NCBI RefSeq assembly: GCF_900130015.1
Contig: NZ_FQXS01000006.1
Location: forward strand, 62,001 to 126,000
Source: Desulfofustis glycolicus DSM 9705
GTDB lineage: Bacteria > Desulfobacterota > Desulfobulbia > Desulfobulbales > Desulfocapsaceae
Direction: 5' to 3'
Length of the DNA stretch: 64,000 nucleotides
Shown: positions 44,695-58,485 of the stretch, in pieces
Layout of the letters: each line of letters begins with the position of its first letter
Numbering within the stretch: the stretch's first letter is position 1
Position numbers and translations under genes: made by a program
Notes under the pieces: model-generated
Seen by the model: the letters and a program-made list of their open reading frames with translations, nothing else
What the model was told of the DNA's origin: nothing
Databases searched by the model: none

Positions 44695-44854
44695 TAATCT
44701 ATTCTAGATTGTGTGCGGGAGTGGCTAAAACAATCACGGTGCTCTGGAGACCGCGTGATTGTAGCCCGCTGCAGTTGATTTGTCAGCGAAGAAAAATGAT
44801 CCCGGACAACAGGGGTAGCGGCCGGGCTGGAGAATTACTGGAAAGGAGAAACAA

Positions 44855-46843
<1,989 letters not shown>

Positions 46844-46889
46844 GCGGAAGCTTCGCCTCTTCGACACTCAATTCTTGATCCCCGGTCGA

Positions 46890-46923
46890 GCCGGGCAGGG
46901 TGTTTACAACACCTCTGCCTGGC
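46890..46923. terminator. Hairpin between convergent acs and slipin genes
   Basis: CCGGGCAG (46891-46898) pairs with CTGCCTGG (46915-46922) through one G-T pair, continued inside by GGTGT (46899-46903) with ACACC (46909-46913). The stable stem lies 48 bp after the acs stop and has no T-tract on either strand. A weak bidirectional terminator is plausible. Confidence 0.4.
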
Positions 46924-47007
46924 ACGACCCGTCCCTGAACTGCTCCTGTCGTGAATTTGCTTCGGGTGATTGCCGGCTTGTTGCGTCAGCCCCGGTAGCG
47001 GCCGGCC

Positions 47008-47766
47008 TCACGGTTGTTTCCCGAGCATCCCCTTGATGGTGTCGATGGGTACCGGAAAGATGATGGTCGAGTTCTTCTCACCGGCAATCTCGCCCAGGGT
47101 CTGCAGATAACGAAGCTGGATGGCGTTTTCGCTCTCGGCCAGTTTCTGGGCCGCCTCTACCAATTTCTGCGCCGCCTGCTGCTCGCCCTCGGCGTGGATC
47201 ACCTTGGCGCGCCGTTGCCGTTCGGCCTCGGCCTGCTTGGCGATGGCGCGAATCATCGACTCGTCCAGGTCGACATGCTTGATCTCGACATTGGTCACCT
47301 TGACGCCCCACCCGTCCGTCTGGCGGTCGAGGATCTGCTGGATATCCTCGTTGAGTTTGTCTCTCTCGGACAGCATCTCGTCGAGTTCATGTTTGCCGAG
47401 CACGGAGCGCAGTGTGGTCTGGGCCAGCTGGCTGGTTGCGTCCATAAAGCGCTCGACGGCGATGATCGCTTTTTCCGGGTCGATGACCCGGTAATAGACC
47501 ACCGCGTTGACCTTGACCGATACATTGTCGTAGGAGATGACGTCCTGGGTCGGCACGTCCATGACCACCGTACGCAGATCGACCCGCACTATCTGCTGGA
47601 TGAACGGGATGACGATGATCAATCCGGGTCCCTTGACCTTGTCGAAGCGGCCGAGGGTAAAGATGACGCCACGTTCGTATTCACGCAGGATTTTGATCGT
47701 GTAGGCGATCAAGAGAATCAGCAGGACGACTATTATCGACGTGAATTGCAGTAAATCGATACCCAT
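47008..47766 (-). CDS. Slipin, SPFH/stomatin-like membrane protein
   Basis: A 252-residue SPFH-domain protein. One N-terminal hydrophobic helix (about 8-26) is followed by the SPFH core ([41 protein letters not shown]) and a long helical region rich in Ala, Glu and Arg ([19 protein letters not shown]) typical of oligomer-forming stomatins. It lies 22 bp downstream of nfeD. NfeD-type membrane proteases and slipins are a conserved pair, and in archaea the protease cleaves the slipin C-terminus. Confidence 0.92.
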   Translation of the reverse strand: MGIDLLQFTSIIVVLLILLIAYTIKILREYERGVIFTLGRFDKVKGPGLIIVIPFIQQIVRVDLRTVVMDVPTQDVISYDNVSVKVNAVVYYRVIDPEKAIIAVERFMDATSQLAQTTLRSVLGKHELDEMLSERDKLNEDIQQILDRQTDGWGVKVTNVEIKHVDLDESMIRAIAKQAEAERQRRAKVIHAEGEQQAAQKLVEAAQKLAESENAIQLRYLQTLGEIAGEKNSTIIFPVPIDTIKGMLGKQP

Positions 47767-47788
47767 GGTTTTTCTCCTGGTTACTGGT

Positions 47789-49264
47789 TTACCGGTGGCG
47801 GCCGGTGGTTGACGCCGGCTCAGGCGTAACGGTCAGTACGAATCCCTGCGGCTCCATGCCGGTGATGCGCACCGTCTCACCGGCACTAACCGGTCGCTCG
47901 GCACGGGCCGACCAGTCTTCGCCCTGGACATGGACTCGACCAAGACCGTCGGTGAAATCGTCAACCGCTTCGGCCTGCAGGCCGATCATTGCTTCCCGGC
48001 CGCTGCTTCTTCGGGGTTTGGCGATGGTGCGGGCGGCATGCCAGACGATGATGCCGAAGATGGCTGCGGAGCTGACGGCCATGCCGGCGATCAGGCCGGT
48101 GTTGATCCGAAAATCGGGGACATCTGTATCGAACAGGATGATTGAACCGAAGATCATGGCGATGATGCCCCCGATTCCGAGGATGCCAAATGATGGCATG
48201 AAGAGTTCCACCGCGATCAGGGCTAATCCAAGCACGATAAGTGCCAGACCGGCGTAGTTGACCGGCAGGATCTGGAAGGAATAGAGGGCCAGCAGCAGGC
48301 AGATGCCGCCGATAACGCCGGGTACCAGTGCACCCGGATTGTAGCCCTCGAGAATTAACCCGTAGATACCGACCATCAACAGCATATAGGCCAGGGTCGG
48401 GTTGGTGATAATGGCCAGCAGGTCGGTACGCCAGTCGGTCTGTATCTCGATCGGTGTCAGGCCGGCGGTCGACAGGCGGTGCGAGCCCGATTCCATCTGC
48501 ACCTGGCGGCCGTCGATGGCGGTCAACAGTTCCTCCAGGTCTCCGGCTATCACGTCAATGACGTTTTCCGCCAGCGCTTCGCTGGCGGTCAGGCTGACGG
48601 CTTCTCGTACCGCCCGTTCCGCCCAGTCACCGTTGCGGCCATGCCGCTCGGCCAACCCTTTGATGTAGGCGACCGCATCGTTGATGACCTTGCGGCTCAT
48701 GGCATCTCCTGCCGGTTGTTCCGGTGCGGCCTCCTGCCCTGATGAGTCGTCCTGTCCATCTTCGGCCTCTTCGCGGTCTTTTACCTTGTTCCAGGCATCC
48801 CGCGCCCGTTCAAGAAGGGAAGGTTTGTCCTGCCCGCCGCCGATCTGCACCGGGGTCGCCGATCCCAAGTTTGTCGAAGGGGCCATCGCTGCGATATGGC
48901 TGGCGTAGAGGATATAGGTTCCGGCGCTTGCCGCCCGCGAACCGGCCGGGGCTACCCAGGTGGCCACCGGTACCTCGGCAGCCAGGATGGCCCGAATGAT
49001 ATCACGCATCGAGGCATCGAGTCCGCCGGGAGTATTGAGGCGCAGCACCAGCAGACCGGCATCCTCTTTTTCCGCTCGGGCCAGGCCGCGCAGGATATGG
49101 TCGCGGGTGGCCGGGCCGATCGCATCGTCAACGGTCAGCACAAAAGCTTTTCCGGCTTCGGCCGGGTCCTGCACTGCCAGAGCGCGGCCGCCGATCACCG
49201 CCAGAGCGGCGAGAAAAAGCAGCAGGCAGGTGCCTAACCATCTTGCTTGCTGTAAAGGTTTCAT
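47789..49264 (-). CDS. nfeD: NfeD-family membrane-bound serine protease (ClpP-class)
   Basis: A 491-residue long-form NfeD. A signal peptide or first helix (about 8-30) leads to a ClpP-like protease domain with [12 protein letters not shown] and [12 protein letters not shown], where Ser113 is the expected nucleophile; Lys192 ([11 protein letters not shown]) fits the catalytic lysine of the Ser-Lys dyad. Between them lies an acidic low-complexity insert (about 150-188). Several transmembrane helices (about 290-410) and a C-terminal OB-fold NfeD domain follow. It pairs with the downstream slipin gene. Confidence 0.92.
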   Translation of the reverse strand: MKPLQQARWLGTCLLLFLAALAVIGGRALAVQDPAEAGKAFVLTVDDAIGPATRDHILRGLARAEKEDAGLLVLRLNTPGGLDASMRDIIRAILAAEVPVATWVAPAGSRAASAGTYILYASHIAAMAPSTNLGSATPVQIGGGQDKPSLLERARDAWNKVKDREEAEDGQDDSSGQEAAPEQPAGDAMSRKVINDAVAYIKGLAERHGRNGDWAERAVREAVSLTASEALAENVIDVIAGDLEELLTAIDGRQVQMESGSHRLSTAGLTPIEIQTDWRTDLLAIITNPTLAYMLLMVGIYGLILEGYNPGALVPGVIGGICLLLALYSFQILPVNYAGLALIVLGLALIAVELFMPSFGILGIGGIIAMIFGSIILFDTDVPDFRINTGLIAGMAVSSAAIFGIIVWHAARTIAKPRRSSGREAMIGLQAEAVDDFTDGLGRVHVQGEDWSARAERPVSAGETVRITGMEPQGFVLTVTPEPASTTGRHR

Positions 49265-49562
49265 AGCTTCAAGATAAAGCGGCCGGTCTGCTGATTCAAG
49301 GGGTATGGGTCCGCCAGATGGCCGTTGACAGAAGAATTATTCGGGATTGCTGGCAAGAGAAGCGATTTTTCTCGCCGTCGGCGTCGGCAACCGGAGACAA
49401 AATAGTTTACTAATGCGCTATTTCTTGTACTTTTGGGCGAACAACTGAAATGACGTAACCGGCGATGGGGTATCTTTTCCACTGGTTCGAGCGGTTCGAA
49501 TGACCGGTAACGGGAAGACGGCGAAAGTCCGACGCCGGCTAACAAGACAACGGGAAATGCAT

Positions 49563-52217
49563 ATGACAGGAAATGAAATACGTGCCAGATTTCTGGAATA
49601 TTTCAAGAAAAACGGGCACACCGTCGTCGAGAGTTCTTCGCTCGTGCCCCAGAACGATCCGACCCTGCTCTTTACCAATGCCGGGATGGTCCAGTTCAAG
49701 ACGGTATTCATGGGCGAGGAGAAACGGGATTATGTCCGCGCCGTTACCAGCCAGTGTTGTATGCGTGCCGGCGGCAAACATAACGATCTGGAGAATGTCG
49801 GTTATACTGCCCGGCACCACACCTTTTTCGAGATGCTTGGCAATTTCTCCTTTGGTGATTACTTCAAGGAGCAGGCCATTGCCTATGCCTGGGAATTCCT
49901 GACCGAAGAACTTGGTCTGCCGAAAGATAAACTGTGGGTGTCGGTTTTTCAGGACGACGATGAGGCCTTCTCCCTGTGGGAGCAGGTGGAGGGGCTGCCG
50001 TCCGGCCGGATCGTGCGGCTCGATGAAAAGGATAATTTCTGGGCAATGGGTGACACCGGCCCGTGCGGGCCGTGTTCGGAAATCCACATCGACCAGGGTA
50101 TCGAGGCCGGCTGCGGCCGGGAGGAATGTGCCGTCGGCTGCGATTGCGACCGTTTTCTCGAGTTGTGGAACCTGGTATTCATGCAGTTCAATCGCATTGA
50201 AGACGGCTCTCTGGAACCGCTGCCGAAACCGAGCATCGACACCGGTATGGGTCTGGAGCGGGTGGCTGCGGTTCTGCAGGGCAAGTTCAATAACTACGAT
50301 TCGGACCTGTTCACCCCGGTGATTTCTCGACTGGAGCAGCTGTCCGGTCGCCGCTACGGCGCGGATCGCTCCGATGATACGGCGATGCGGGTCATCGCCG
50401 ACCATGCTCGGGCGACATCTTTTCTCGTCGCCGACGGGGTGCTGCCGTCCAACGAAGGGCGCGGTTATGTGCTGCGCCGGGTGATGCGCCGGGCGATCCG
50501 CTTCGGCAGGAATCTCGGCCTCGGTTCCCCGTTCATGTTCGCCGCCTGCTCGGCGGTGGTCGATTCGATGATCGGGGCCTACCCGCGTCTCCGTGATACG
50601 TTGGAGTTGCTTGAAAAAGTGGTGAACAACGAAGAAGCCCGCTTTAGTGAGACGCTTGAACACGGCCTGGCCATGCTCGATGAGGAGATCGCCCGTCAGC
50701 GGCAGAGCGGTACGCCGCGGATCGATGGCGAGTTTATTTTCAAGCTCTACGATACCTTCGGTTTCCCGGTCGATATCGTGCGTGATATTTCCCTGGAGCG
50801 GCAGATCTCCTTTGATGAAAACGGATTTCAGGCCGCTATGGAACGGCAGCGGCGGCAATCGCGGGCATCGCGGAAGGGTGAAGGGGTTCAGGTCAAGGAC
50901 GCCGGGGTGAAACAACTGATTGAATCCGGGACCCGCTGCAGCTTTATCGGCTATCAGGCGTTGCAGACGACGACCACCGTGCAGGCCCTGCTCGATGAAG
51001 CGGGGCAGCAGGTTGCGGAGTTGGCTGCGGGCGGGCGGGGCCGGTTGTTTGTCGAGGCCACCCCGTTCTATGCCGAGTCGGGCGGCCAGGTCGGTGATGT
51101 CGGTGCGGTTATCTGGCCCGCCGGTCGGGCAACGGTCGAGACGGTACGGACCGAGGCGGACGGAGTGATCTTGCACCACGTGCTGGTGGCCGAAGGCACC
51201 CTGAGTTTGGGTGCTGAGGTCGAGATGGCCGTATCCGAGGCAGTCCGGCACGATACTGAAGCTAATCACAGCGCCACGCATCTTCTGCATGCAGCACTCC
51301 GCCGGACGCTCGGAGACCATGTGAAACAGGCCGGATCGCTGGTAACGCCCGACCGTCTGCGTTTTGACTTCACCCATTTTTCGGCGCTGACCGATGCGGA
51401 GATCGAGGCGGTCGAGGCACTGGTCAACCAGCAGATTCGTGCCAATCGGCAGGTCGGCACGAAAACGATGAGCCGGGCCGAGGCCTTCGATGAAGGCGCC
51501 ATTGCATTGTTTGGTGAGAAATATGGCGAAACGGTGCGCCTGGTGCAGATCGATGCCATCAGCAAAGAATTGTGCGGTGGTACCCATGTGCCTGCGACCG
51601 GCGCCATCGGCCTTTTCAAGATCGTCGCCGAAACCGGTATTGCCGCCGGAGTGCGCCGTATCGAGGCAGTTACCGGACGTGCTGCGCTGGAACTGGTCCA
51701 GTCGTTGGCGCGGCGGGAAGCGGCGTTATGCCGACGGCTCAATACCGTCGGCGAAGAATTGGTCGATAAGCTCGACCATGTCCTTGAGCAACAGAAGAAG
51801 CTTGAGAAGCAGGTGGCGCTCCTGTCGACACAGCTGGCCAGTTCCGATCTCGATTCCGTTTTCGACAGTGGTGTGACGGTTGCCGGGGTGAGCGTCGTTG
51901 CCGCCCAGATCACACTGGACAATGCGAAAACCCTGCGCGAGGTCGGTGATCGCGTCCGTGATCGGCTTGGTTCCGGAGTTGCTGTCCTCGGTGGGGTTAT
52001 CGACGGGAAGGCGGCGTTGATCGCCCTGGTTTCCAAAGATCTGACCGGCAGGATCAAGGCCGGCGAACTGGTCAATCGTGTCGCGCAGATGGTCGGCGGT
52101 AAAGGAGGCGGTCGGCCGGATATGGCTCAGGCCGGCGGGCCGATGGCCGACAAGATAAGCGACGCGATCGGGGCTGTTCCGGGGATAGTCGAGATGTTGC
52201 TCGCTGATCAGGCCTGA
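49563..52217 (+). CDS. alaS: Alanyl-tRNA synthetase
   Basis: An 884-residue class II synthetase charging tRNA-Ala. The catalytic core begins TGNEIRARFLEYFKKNGH and includes the ALS-type motif LGNFSFGDYF, then the editing domain with HSATHLLHAAL and the zinc motif CGGTHV, and the C-terminal C-Ala domain with the glycine-rich GGKGGGRPDMAQAGG. I place the start at ATG 49563; ATG 49557 and an upstream 49500 codon are in frame but add nothing recognisable. The 298 bp before it (49265-49562) hold no gene. The F1 operon starts 289 bp downstream. Confidence 0.97.
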   Translation: MTGNEIRARFLEYFKKNGHTVVESSSLVPQNDPTLLFTNAGMVQFKTVFMGEEKRDYVRAVTSQCCMRAGGKHNDLENVGYTARHHTFFEMLGNFSFGDYFKEQAIAYAWEFLTEELGLPKDKLWVSVFQDDDEAFSLWEQVEGLPSGRIVRLDEKDNFWAMGDTGPCGPCSEIHIDQGIEAGCGREECAVGCDCDRFLELWNLVFMQFNRIEDGSLEPLPKPSIDTGMGLERVAAVLQGKFNNYDSDLFTPVISRLEQLSGRRYGADRSDDTAMRVIADHARATSFLVADGVLPSNEGRGYVLRRVMRRAIRFGRNLGLGSPFMFAACSAVVDSMIGAYPRLRDTLELLEKVVNNEEARFSETLEHGLAMLDEEIARQRQSGTPRIDGEFIFKLYDTFGFPVDIVRDISLERQISFDENGFQAAMERQRRQSRASRKGEGVQVKDAGVKQLIESGTRCSFIGYQALQTTTTVQALLDEAGQQVAELAAGGRGRLFVEATPFYAESGGQVGDVGAVIWPAGRATVETVRTEADGVILHHVLVAEGTLSLGAEVEMAVSEAVRHDTEANHSATHLLHAALRRTLGDHVKQAGSLVTPDRLRFDFTHFSALTDAEIEAVEALVNQQIRANRQVGTKTMSRAEAFDEGAIALFGEKYGETVRLVQIDAISKELCGGTHVPATGAIGLFKIVAETGIAAGVRRIEAVTGRAALELVQSLARREAALCRRLNTVGEELVDKLDHVLEQQKKLEKQVALLSTQLASSDLDSVFDSGVTVAGVSVVAAQITLDNAKTLREVGDRVRDRLGSGVAVLGGVIDGKAALIALVSKDLTGRIKAGELVNRVAQMVGGKGGGRPDMAQAGGPMADKISDAIGAVPGIVEMLLADQA

Positions 52218-52454
52218 CAGTTCGGCGTGGTCGTGCCGGCCGCTGATCGGCGATGTTCTTCTCCGCTGTGACAAACACTCCTGCCGGTTCGGGCAAAGAG
52301 AAAAAATGACTGTGGAGACGCGGAACTAAGCACAGATAAAGTAGTTGACATGGAGTAGGATATGCAGTAAAGGTTTTTTGCTATTGTGAATGGCCATTCA
52401 TTTTCAAAACGGGTACCATTGACAAGAGTTGTGCAGGCCGAATGAGTTCGGATT

Positions 52455-52470
52455 CATTCCTTCGGGAATG
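52455..52470 (+). other. UUCG-capped hairpin in the leader of the F1 operon
   Basis: CATTCC, TTCG, GGAATG form a 6-bp stem capped by a C(UUCG)G tetraloop, an unusually stable RNA element. It ends 36 bp upstream of the b' start. Earlier in the 289-bp gap (52218-52506) there are two TTGACA boxes (52345-52350, 52419-52424) with poor -10 partners. A TATACT lies at 52477-52482. Confidence 0.5.
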
Positions 52471-52506
52471 CTTGTTTATACTACTGCAAAGCGGGAGCAA
52501 AGTAAC

Positions 52507-52932
52507 ATGGTCACCATCGACAAAACGTTGTTGTTCCAAATGATCAACGTGGTAATCCTGATGTTTCTGCTCAATGGGGTGCTGTACAAGCCGATCAAGA
52601 AGATCCTCAAAGAGCGGGCCGAGAAGATGCTCGGAATGCAATCCGACATCGCCAAGTTCGACAAGAATGCGCGACTCAGGCAGCAGGAAGTGGACGCCAA
52701 GATGGCCAAAGCTTCAGGCAAGGCAAAGGCGGCTCTCGACGCCGCCCGGGCGGAGGCACAGGCTGCTGGAGATGAGAAATTGGCTTCGATCAAGGCGGAG
52801 GTCGATTCGTACAAGGAAAAACAGATGGCTGAGATCACTGCCCAGATTGACACGGCTCGCAGTGGTCTGCAGGCCAATCTGCAAGGGTTTGCGACGGAAA
52901 TGGCGAGCAAAATTCTGGGGAGGGCGATCTAA
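52507..52932 (+). CDS. atpF: ATP synthase Fo subunit b' (second b-type subunit)
   Basis: A 141-residue stator protein: one N-terminal transmembrane helix (about 8-27, LLFQMINVVILMFLLNGVLY) and a long charged coiled coil (ARLRQQEVDAKMAKASGKAK and onward). Being shorter and lacking a signal peptide it is the b' type; with the following b subunit it forms a heterodimeric stalk, as in other bacteria with paired b genes. ATG 52507 is used because the family's N-terminus begins near MVTIDKTLLF. The next gene starts 2 bp after its stop. Confidence 0.9.
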   Translation: MVTIDKTLLFQMINVVILMFLLNGVLYKPIKKILKERAEKMLGMQSDIAKFDKNARLRQQEVDAKMAKASGKAKAALDAARAEAQAAGDEKLASIKAEVDSYKEKQMAEITAQIDTARSGLQANLQGFATEMASKILGRAI

Positions 52933-52934
52933 CC

Positions 52935-53555
52935 ATGAAAACGATGATCAATACCGCCCGACAGTGTAAGATGGCGCCTCTCTGCGGCGTGGCCGCGGCG
53001 CTCCTTTTCTTGCTGCTTCCGGGAATCGTACTCGCCGCAAGCGGCGGCCATGGCGAGGGGGGTAGCCTTTCGTCGGAAAAACTGTGGGATTTGTTCTGGC
53101 GCGTGATCAACTTCGCCGTGCTGATGTTCCTGCTGGTCAAATTCGGCGCCAAGCCGATTGCGGGCGCTCTTGGCGGTCGGCAGAAGCGAATCAGGGAAGA
53201 GTTGCAGGATCTCGAGCGCCGTCGTGACGAAGCGGAGCGGCAATACCGGGAATTCGAGGCGAAGCTGGCTTCGGTGGAAAAGGATATTGATACCATCGTC
53301 GCCCGGGCGGTAGCCCAGGCCGAAATCGAAAAGGCAAAGATCATCGAGAAGGCCGAAAAAGCCGTCGGTGATCTCCAACGTCAATCGGAACTGGCCATCC
53401 ATAACGAGATTGTCGAGGCACGTCGGAGCTTGCAAAACGAGATTACCGAACAGGCTGCTGCAATGGCTGAAGAGCTGATTGTAAAGAATCTGAAGCCCGA
53501 GGATCAGGTTCAGATCATCGAAAATTATCTCAATAAGGTAGGGGCCGTACAGTGA
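52935..53555 (+). CDS. atpF: ATP synthase Fo subunit b
   Basis: A 206-residue stator subunit. It begins with a cleavable-looking hydrophobic leader (about 12-35, ending VLAASGGHGEGG), then the true membrane helix (LWDLFWRVINFAVLMFLLVKFG, split here: LWDLFWRVINFAV and LMFLLVKFG) and a long charged coiled coil. An N-terminal signal-like segment ahead of the b helix is known in deltaproteobacterial b subunits. Its stop overlaps the atpH start by four bases, so translation is coupled. Confidence 0.92.
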   Translation: MKTMINTARQCKMAPLCGVAAALLFLLLPGIVLAASGGHGEGGSLSSEKLWDLFWRVINFAVLMFLLVKFGAKPIAGALGGRQKRIREELQDLERRRDEAERQYREFEAKLASVEKDIDTIVARAVAQAEIEKAKIIEKAEKAVGDLQRQSELAIHNEIVEARRSLQNEITEQAAAMAEELIVKNLKPEDQVQIIENYLNKVGAVQ

Positions 53556-54097
53556 AACAGACAATTCTCGCGAAACGGTACGCCAAGGCGTTGTTTGCCA
53601 TCGGCAAGGAAGACGGCAAGTATGAGGCCTATAATGAAGCGCTCCAGGGAATAGCCGAGCTTTTTGCAACGACCCCGGAGGTGGAAGACGCCTTGACCAA
53701 TCCCCTGTATCCTCTTGATGTCAGGGAAAAAGCGATGACCGCGATCATCAAGGCAATCGGAGCCGATACGGTCACCGGTAATTTCCTCACCCTGCTGGTC
53801 CAGAAAAAACGGGCAGTGATCATACCCGAGATCGCCGAGTCGTTTCAGGTCATGGTTGATGAAGACAAGAACATCAGTCATGGCATGGTTGTTTCGGCCA
53901 TAGAACTCACTACGGAATTAAGAGAGAAAATTCAAGATACGTTAGAGAAATTAACTGGCAAGAAGGTTGAGCTGACTGCTTCGGTCGACCCCTCGATTAT
54001 CGGCGGTATTGTGGCCAAGGTAGGGGACGTGGTTCTGGATGGAAGCATCAGGACACAGCTTGCAAGTTTAAAAGATTCCATCAAGGGGAGAGAATAG
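53552..54097 (+). CDS. atpH: ATP synthase F1 subunit delta
   Basis: A 181-residue OSCP/delta subunit linking the stator stalk to the top of F1. The N-terminal helical bundle begins ILAKRYAKALFAIGKEDG and the C-terminal domain ends with the family signature VDPSIIGGIVAKVGDVVLDG (residues about 150-169). The start is GTG 53552, in an overlap with the b subunit stop. atpA follows immediately after its stop codon. Confidence 0.95.
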   Translation: MKQTILAKRYAKALFAIGKEDGKYEAYNEALQGIAELFATTPEVEDALTNPLYPLDVREKAMTAIIKAIGADTVTGNFLTLLVQKKRAVIIPEIAESFQVMVDEDKNISHGMVVSAIELTTELREKIQDTLEKLTGKKVELTASVDPSIIGGIVAKVGDVVLDGSIRTQLASLKDSIKGRE

Positions 54098-55621
54098 ATG
54101 CAGATCAAAGCCGAAGAAATCAGCCAGATTATCAAAGACCAGATTGGTGAGTTCCAGACCAAGGTGGACCTTGACGAAACCGGAACGGTCATCTCCGTCG
54201 GTGACGGTATCGCCCGTGTCTACGGTGTCCAGAATTGCATGGCCATGGAGCTCCTCGAGTTCCCCGGCGGCATCATGGGGCTGGCCCTGAACCTCGAAGA
54301 AGATAACGTCGGTTGTGCTGTCCTCGGTAGCGTCAATGCGATCAAGGAAGGGGATATCGTCAAGCGGACCGGACGTATCGCCCAGGTTCCCGTCGGTCCG
54401 GAGATGGAGGGTCGCGTAGTTGACGGTATTGGCCAGCCCATCGATGGACAGGGCCCGATCAATGCAAAGAACTTTTCAAAGATTGAGGTCATCGCCCCCG
54501 GCGTTATCGCCCGGAAGGGTGTCCATGAGCCGATGTACACCGGAGCCAAGGCCGTCGATGCAATGACCCCGGTCGGACGGGGGCAGCGCGAGTTGGTCAT
54601 CGGCGACCGGCAGATCGGTAAGACGGCGCTCTGTGTCGATGCGATCATCGCCCAGAAGGAAACCGACGTTCATTGCATCTATGTTGCCGTCGGCCAGAAG
54701 AAATCAACGGTTGCCCTGGTCGTCGAGGCGCTGCGTAAGCACGGTGCCATGGAGTATACCACCGTTGTCTCCGCCTGTGCCTCCGATCCGGCGCCGATGC
54801 AGTACATTGCCCCGTTCGCCGGCTGCTCGATGGGTGAATATTTTCGGGACAACGGTCAGCACGCCTTGATCATCTACGACGATCTCTCCAAGCAGGCTGT
54901 CTCCTACCGTGAGCTGTCGCTGCTGCTGCGCCGCCCACCCGGCCGTGAGGCATTCCCCGGCGATATTTTCTTCAACCACTCCCGTCTGCTCGAACGAGCT
55001 TCCAAGGTCAACGACGAACTCGGTGCCGGATCATTGACCGCTCTGCCGATTATCGAGACCCAGGCCGGCGATGTTTCCGCCTTCATTCCGACCAACGTTA
55101 TTTCGATCACCGACGGCCAGGTCTACCTGGAACCGAACTTGTTCTTTTCCGGTGTCCGTCCTGCGATCAATGTCGGTCTCTCGGTTTCGCGTGTCGGTGG
55201 CGCCGCTCAGGTGAAAGCGATGAAGCAGGTAGCCGGAACCCTGCGCCTTGATCTGGCCCAGTATCGTGAACTCGCCGCCTTTGCCGCGTTCGGTTCCGAT
55301 CTCGATGCCAAGACCCAGGCCCAGTTGACCCGCGGCGAGCGATTGGTCGAGATTCTCAAACAGCCGCAGTATCAACCGCTGCCGATGGAAAAGCAAGTCA
55401 CCATTCTCTATGCCGGAACCAAAGGCTACCTGGACAAACTGCCGGTGGACACCCTCGCGGATTACGAGAATGAGCTGTATAATTACATCGAATCGAACGA
55501 ACCGTCGATCTTCAGCGATCTTAAAGAGCAGAAGGAATTTACCGACGCCATCAAGGAAAAACTCGATAAGGTGCTGGCGAGCTTCGGTGATACTTTCAAG
55601 GCAACAAAAGGTCTTAACTAA
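54098..55621 (+). CDS. atpA: ATP synthase F1 subunit alpha
   Basis: A 507-residue non-catalytic nucleotide-binding subunit. It shows the N-terminal beta-barrel ([18 protein letters not shown]), the P-loop [15 protein letters not shown], the arginine-finger region [20 protein letters not shown] and a helical C-terminal domain. AAGGGGAGAG precedes ATG 54098, which begins directly after the atpH stop. Length is normal. Confidence 0.98.
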   Translation: MQIKAEEISQIIKDQIGEFQTKVDLDETGTVISVGDGIARVYGVQNCMAMELLEFPGGIMGLALNLEEDNVGCAVLGSVNAIKEGDIVKRTGRIAQVPVGPEMEGRVVDGIGQPIDGQGPINAKNFSKIEVIAPGVIARKGVHEPMYTGAKAVDAMTPVGRGQRELVIGDRQIGKTALCVDAIIAQKETDVHCIYVAVGQKKSTVALVVEALRKHGAMEYTTVVSACASDPAPMQYIAPFAGCSMGEYFRDNGQHALIIYDDLSKQAVSYRELSLLLRRPPGREAFPGDIFFNHSRLLERASKVNDELGAGSLTALPIIETQAGDVSAFIPTNVISITDGQVYLEPNLFFSGVRPAINVGLSVSRVGGAAQVKAMKQVAGTLRLDLAQYRELAAFAAFGSDLDAKTQAQLTRGERLVEILKQPQYQPLPMEKQVTILYAGTKGYLDKLPVDTLADYENELYNYIESNEPSIFSDLKEQKEFTDAIKEKLDKVLASFGDTFKATKGLN

Positions 55622-55639
55622 TTTAGGGAAGGTCCAGTT

Positions 55640-56518
55640 ATGCCGAGCTTAAAAGATGTCAAAACGAAGATTGGTGGTGTCAAAAAGACAGCACAGATCA
55701 CCAAGGCGATGAACATGGTGGCGTCCGCCAGATTACGGGGCGCCCAGGATAAGATGGAGGCGTTCCGCCCCTATACCGCCAAGTTCAACGAAGCCATGTC
55801 CAACCTGTCCAGTCGATCCAGTAGTGGCGGCAACTTCCCGCTGATGGAAAAACGCGACGTGAAGACGGTCGAGTTGGTGGTCGTCACCTCGGATCGCGGA
55901 CTGTGCGGCTCTTTCAATTCAAATATCGGAAAACTGGCCGAGCGCACCATGCGGGAGTACGAGGCCCAGGGCAAGCCGGTCAGTTTTGTCTGTGTCGGGA
56001 AAAAGGGATTCCAATATCTGAAGAAGACAGAGAAGGTTCGCAAGGTTTACCGGGACATTATGGGCACCTTCCAGATGTTCAATGCCCGAGAGATAGCCAC
56101 CGAGGTGTCGCAGAATTTTCTTGCTGGCGGGTCGGACAAGGTCGAAATCATTTTCAGCGAGTTCCGCTCCGTGGCGGTTCAGCGACCGACCGGCCATGAT
56201 TTCCTACCGGTGCAGCCGAGTGAGGCGACCGAAGGTGAATCAACCGCAGCCAAGATCTCCGGGGAATACATTTACGAGCCGTCGGTCGAAGAGATCATGG
56301 ATGTGCTGCAGCCGTTGTATCTCAATGTCATGATCTATCATGCCATGCTCGAGGTCGGCGCCAGCGAGCACGCGGCCCGAATGACCGCGATGGATAATGC
56401 GACCAACGCCTGTAAAGATATCATTTCCAAGCTGACCATTTTGTATAACAAGGCTCGCCAGGCTGCAATCACTGCAGAGCTGATGGATATCGTTGGCGGT
56501 GCCGAAGCCCTTAAATAA
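55640..56518 (+). CDS. atpG: ATP synthase F1 subunit gamma
   Basis: A 292-residue central rotor shaft. The N-terminal coiled coil begins PSLKDVKTKIGGVKKTAQIT and the C-terminal helix carries the family signature ITAELMDIVGGAEAL. The Rossmann-like middle includes TSDRGLCGSFNSN. There is no chloroplast-type redox insert. GGGAAGG lies ahead of ATG 55640, 18 bp after atpA. Confidence 0.97.
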   Translation: MPSLKDVKTKIGGVKKTAQITKAMNMVASARLRGAQDKMEAFRPYTAKFNEAMSNLSSRSSSGGNFPLMEKRDVKTVELVVVTSDRGLCGSFNSNIGKLAERTMREYEAQGKPVSFVCVGKKGFQYLKKTEKVRKVYRDIMGTFQMFNAREIATEVSQNFLAGGSDKVEIIFSEFRSVAVQRPTGHDFLPVQPSEATEGESTAAKISGEYIYEPSVEEIMDVLQPLYLNVMIYHAMLEVGASEHAARMTAMDNATNACKDIISKLTILYNKARQAAITAELMDIVGGAEALK

Positions 56519-56554
56519 TATGTCATAAATTTCAGGATAATCTCAAACTTATAG

Positions 56555-57976
<1,422 letters not shown>

Positions 57977-58009
57977 GGGTATTGTCACTGAAGATCAGAG
58001 GGAGATGAG

Positions 58010-58423
58010 ATGGCACAGCAGATAGCATTGGAGGTGGTTACTCCCACCGGCGCAGTGGTCAACGAAGAGGTCGACATTGTCAATGCCCCGGGGTATGGAG
58101 GTGACTTCGGTGTCCTGGCCAACCATGCTCCGTTCCTCTCCACCATCAAAATCGGTATTTTGTCATACGAAATCGGCAAAAAACGCGAGTTTTTGATGAT
58201 CAGCGGCGGTTTTTGCGAAGTATCCAACAATAAAATCACCTTTCTGGTAGAGAGTGCGGAATTTGGTCACCAGATTGATGTGGATCGTGCCATGAAGGCC
58301 AAGGAGCGCGCTGAGAAGCGACTCGCCCAGGCTGCCTCGCACGATGAATCAATAAATGTGACCCGGGCGGAAGCCGCTCTGCAAAGGGCATTGTCCCGGA
58401 TCAAGGCAGCCAGTACCAGATAG
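58010..58423 (+). CDS. atpC: ATP synthase F1 subunit epsilon
   Basis: A 137-residue rotor subunit. The N-terminal beta-sandwich begins [20 protein letters not shown] and includes [19 protein letters not shown]; the C-terminal helical hairpin ([14 protein letters not shown] and [12 protein letters not shown]) is the part that can inhibit ATP hydrolysis. AGAGGGAGATGAG precedes ATG 58010. It is the last gene of the F1 operon and is followed by a strong bidirectional terminator. Confidence 0.96.
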   Translation: MAQQIALEVVTPTGAVVNEEVDIVNAPGYGGDFGVLANHAPFLSTIKIGILSYEIGKKREFLMISGGFCEVSNNKITFLVESAEFGHQIDVDRAMKAKERAEKRLAQAASHDESINVTRAEAALQRALSRIKAASTR

Positions 58424-58441
58424 CTGCTCGTACCGCAGAAC

Positions 58442-58485
58442 AAAAAAAGGGACGGACCCCTGGCGGGGCCCGTCCCTTTTTTTTT
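58442..58485. terminator. Bidirectional Rho-independent terminator (atpC / amidase)
   Basis: Seven A residues, GGGACGG (58449-58455), a mismatch, CCCC (58457-58460), a TGGC loop, GGGG (58465-58468), a mismatch, CCGTCCC (58470-58476), then nine T residues. It ends the F1 operon on the plus strand. On the minus strand the A-run becomes a T-run for the amidase gene, whose stop codon TAA touches the right arm's tail. Confidence 0.9.

Noticed and set aside
49539-51587. A 682-codon open frame on the minus strand across alaS
   Set aside because: It lies wholly antisense to a full-length, motif-complete alaS and shows no recognisable domain. Long antisense frames are expected in GC-rich coding DNA.
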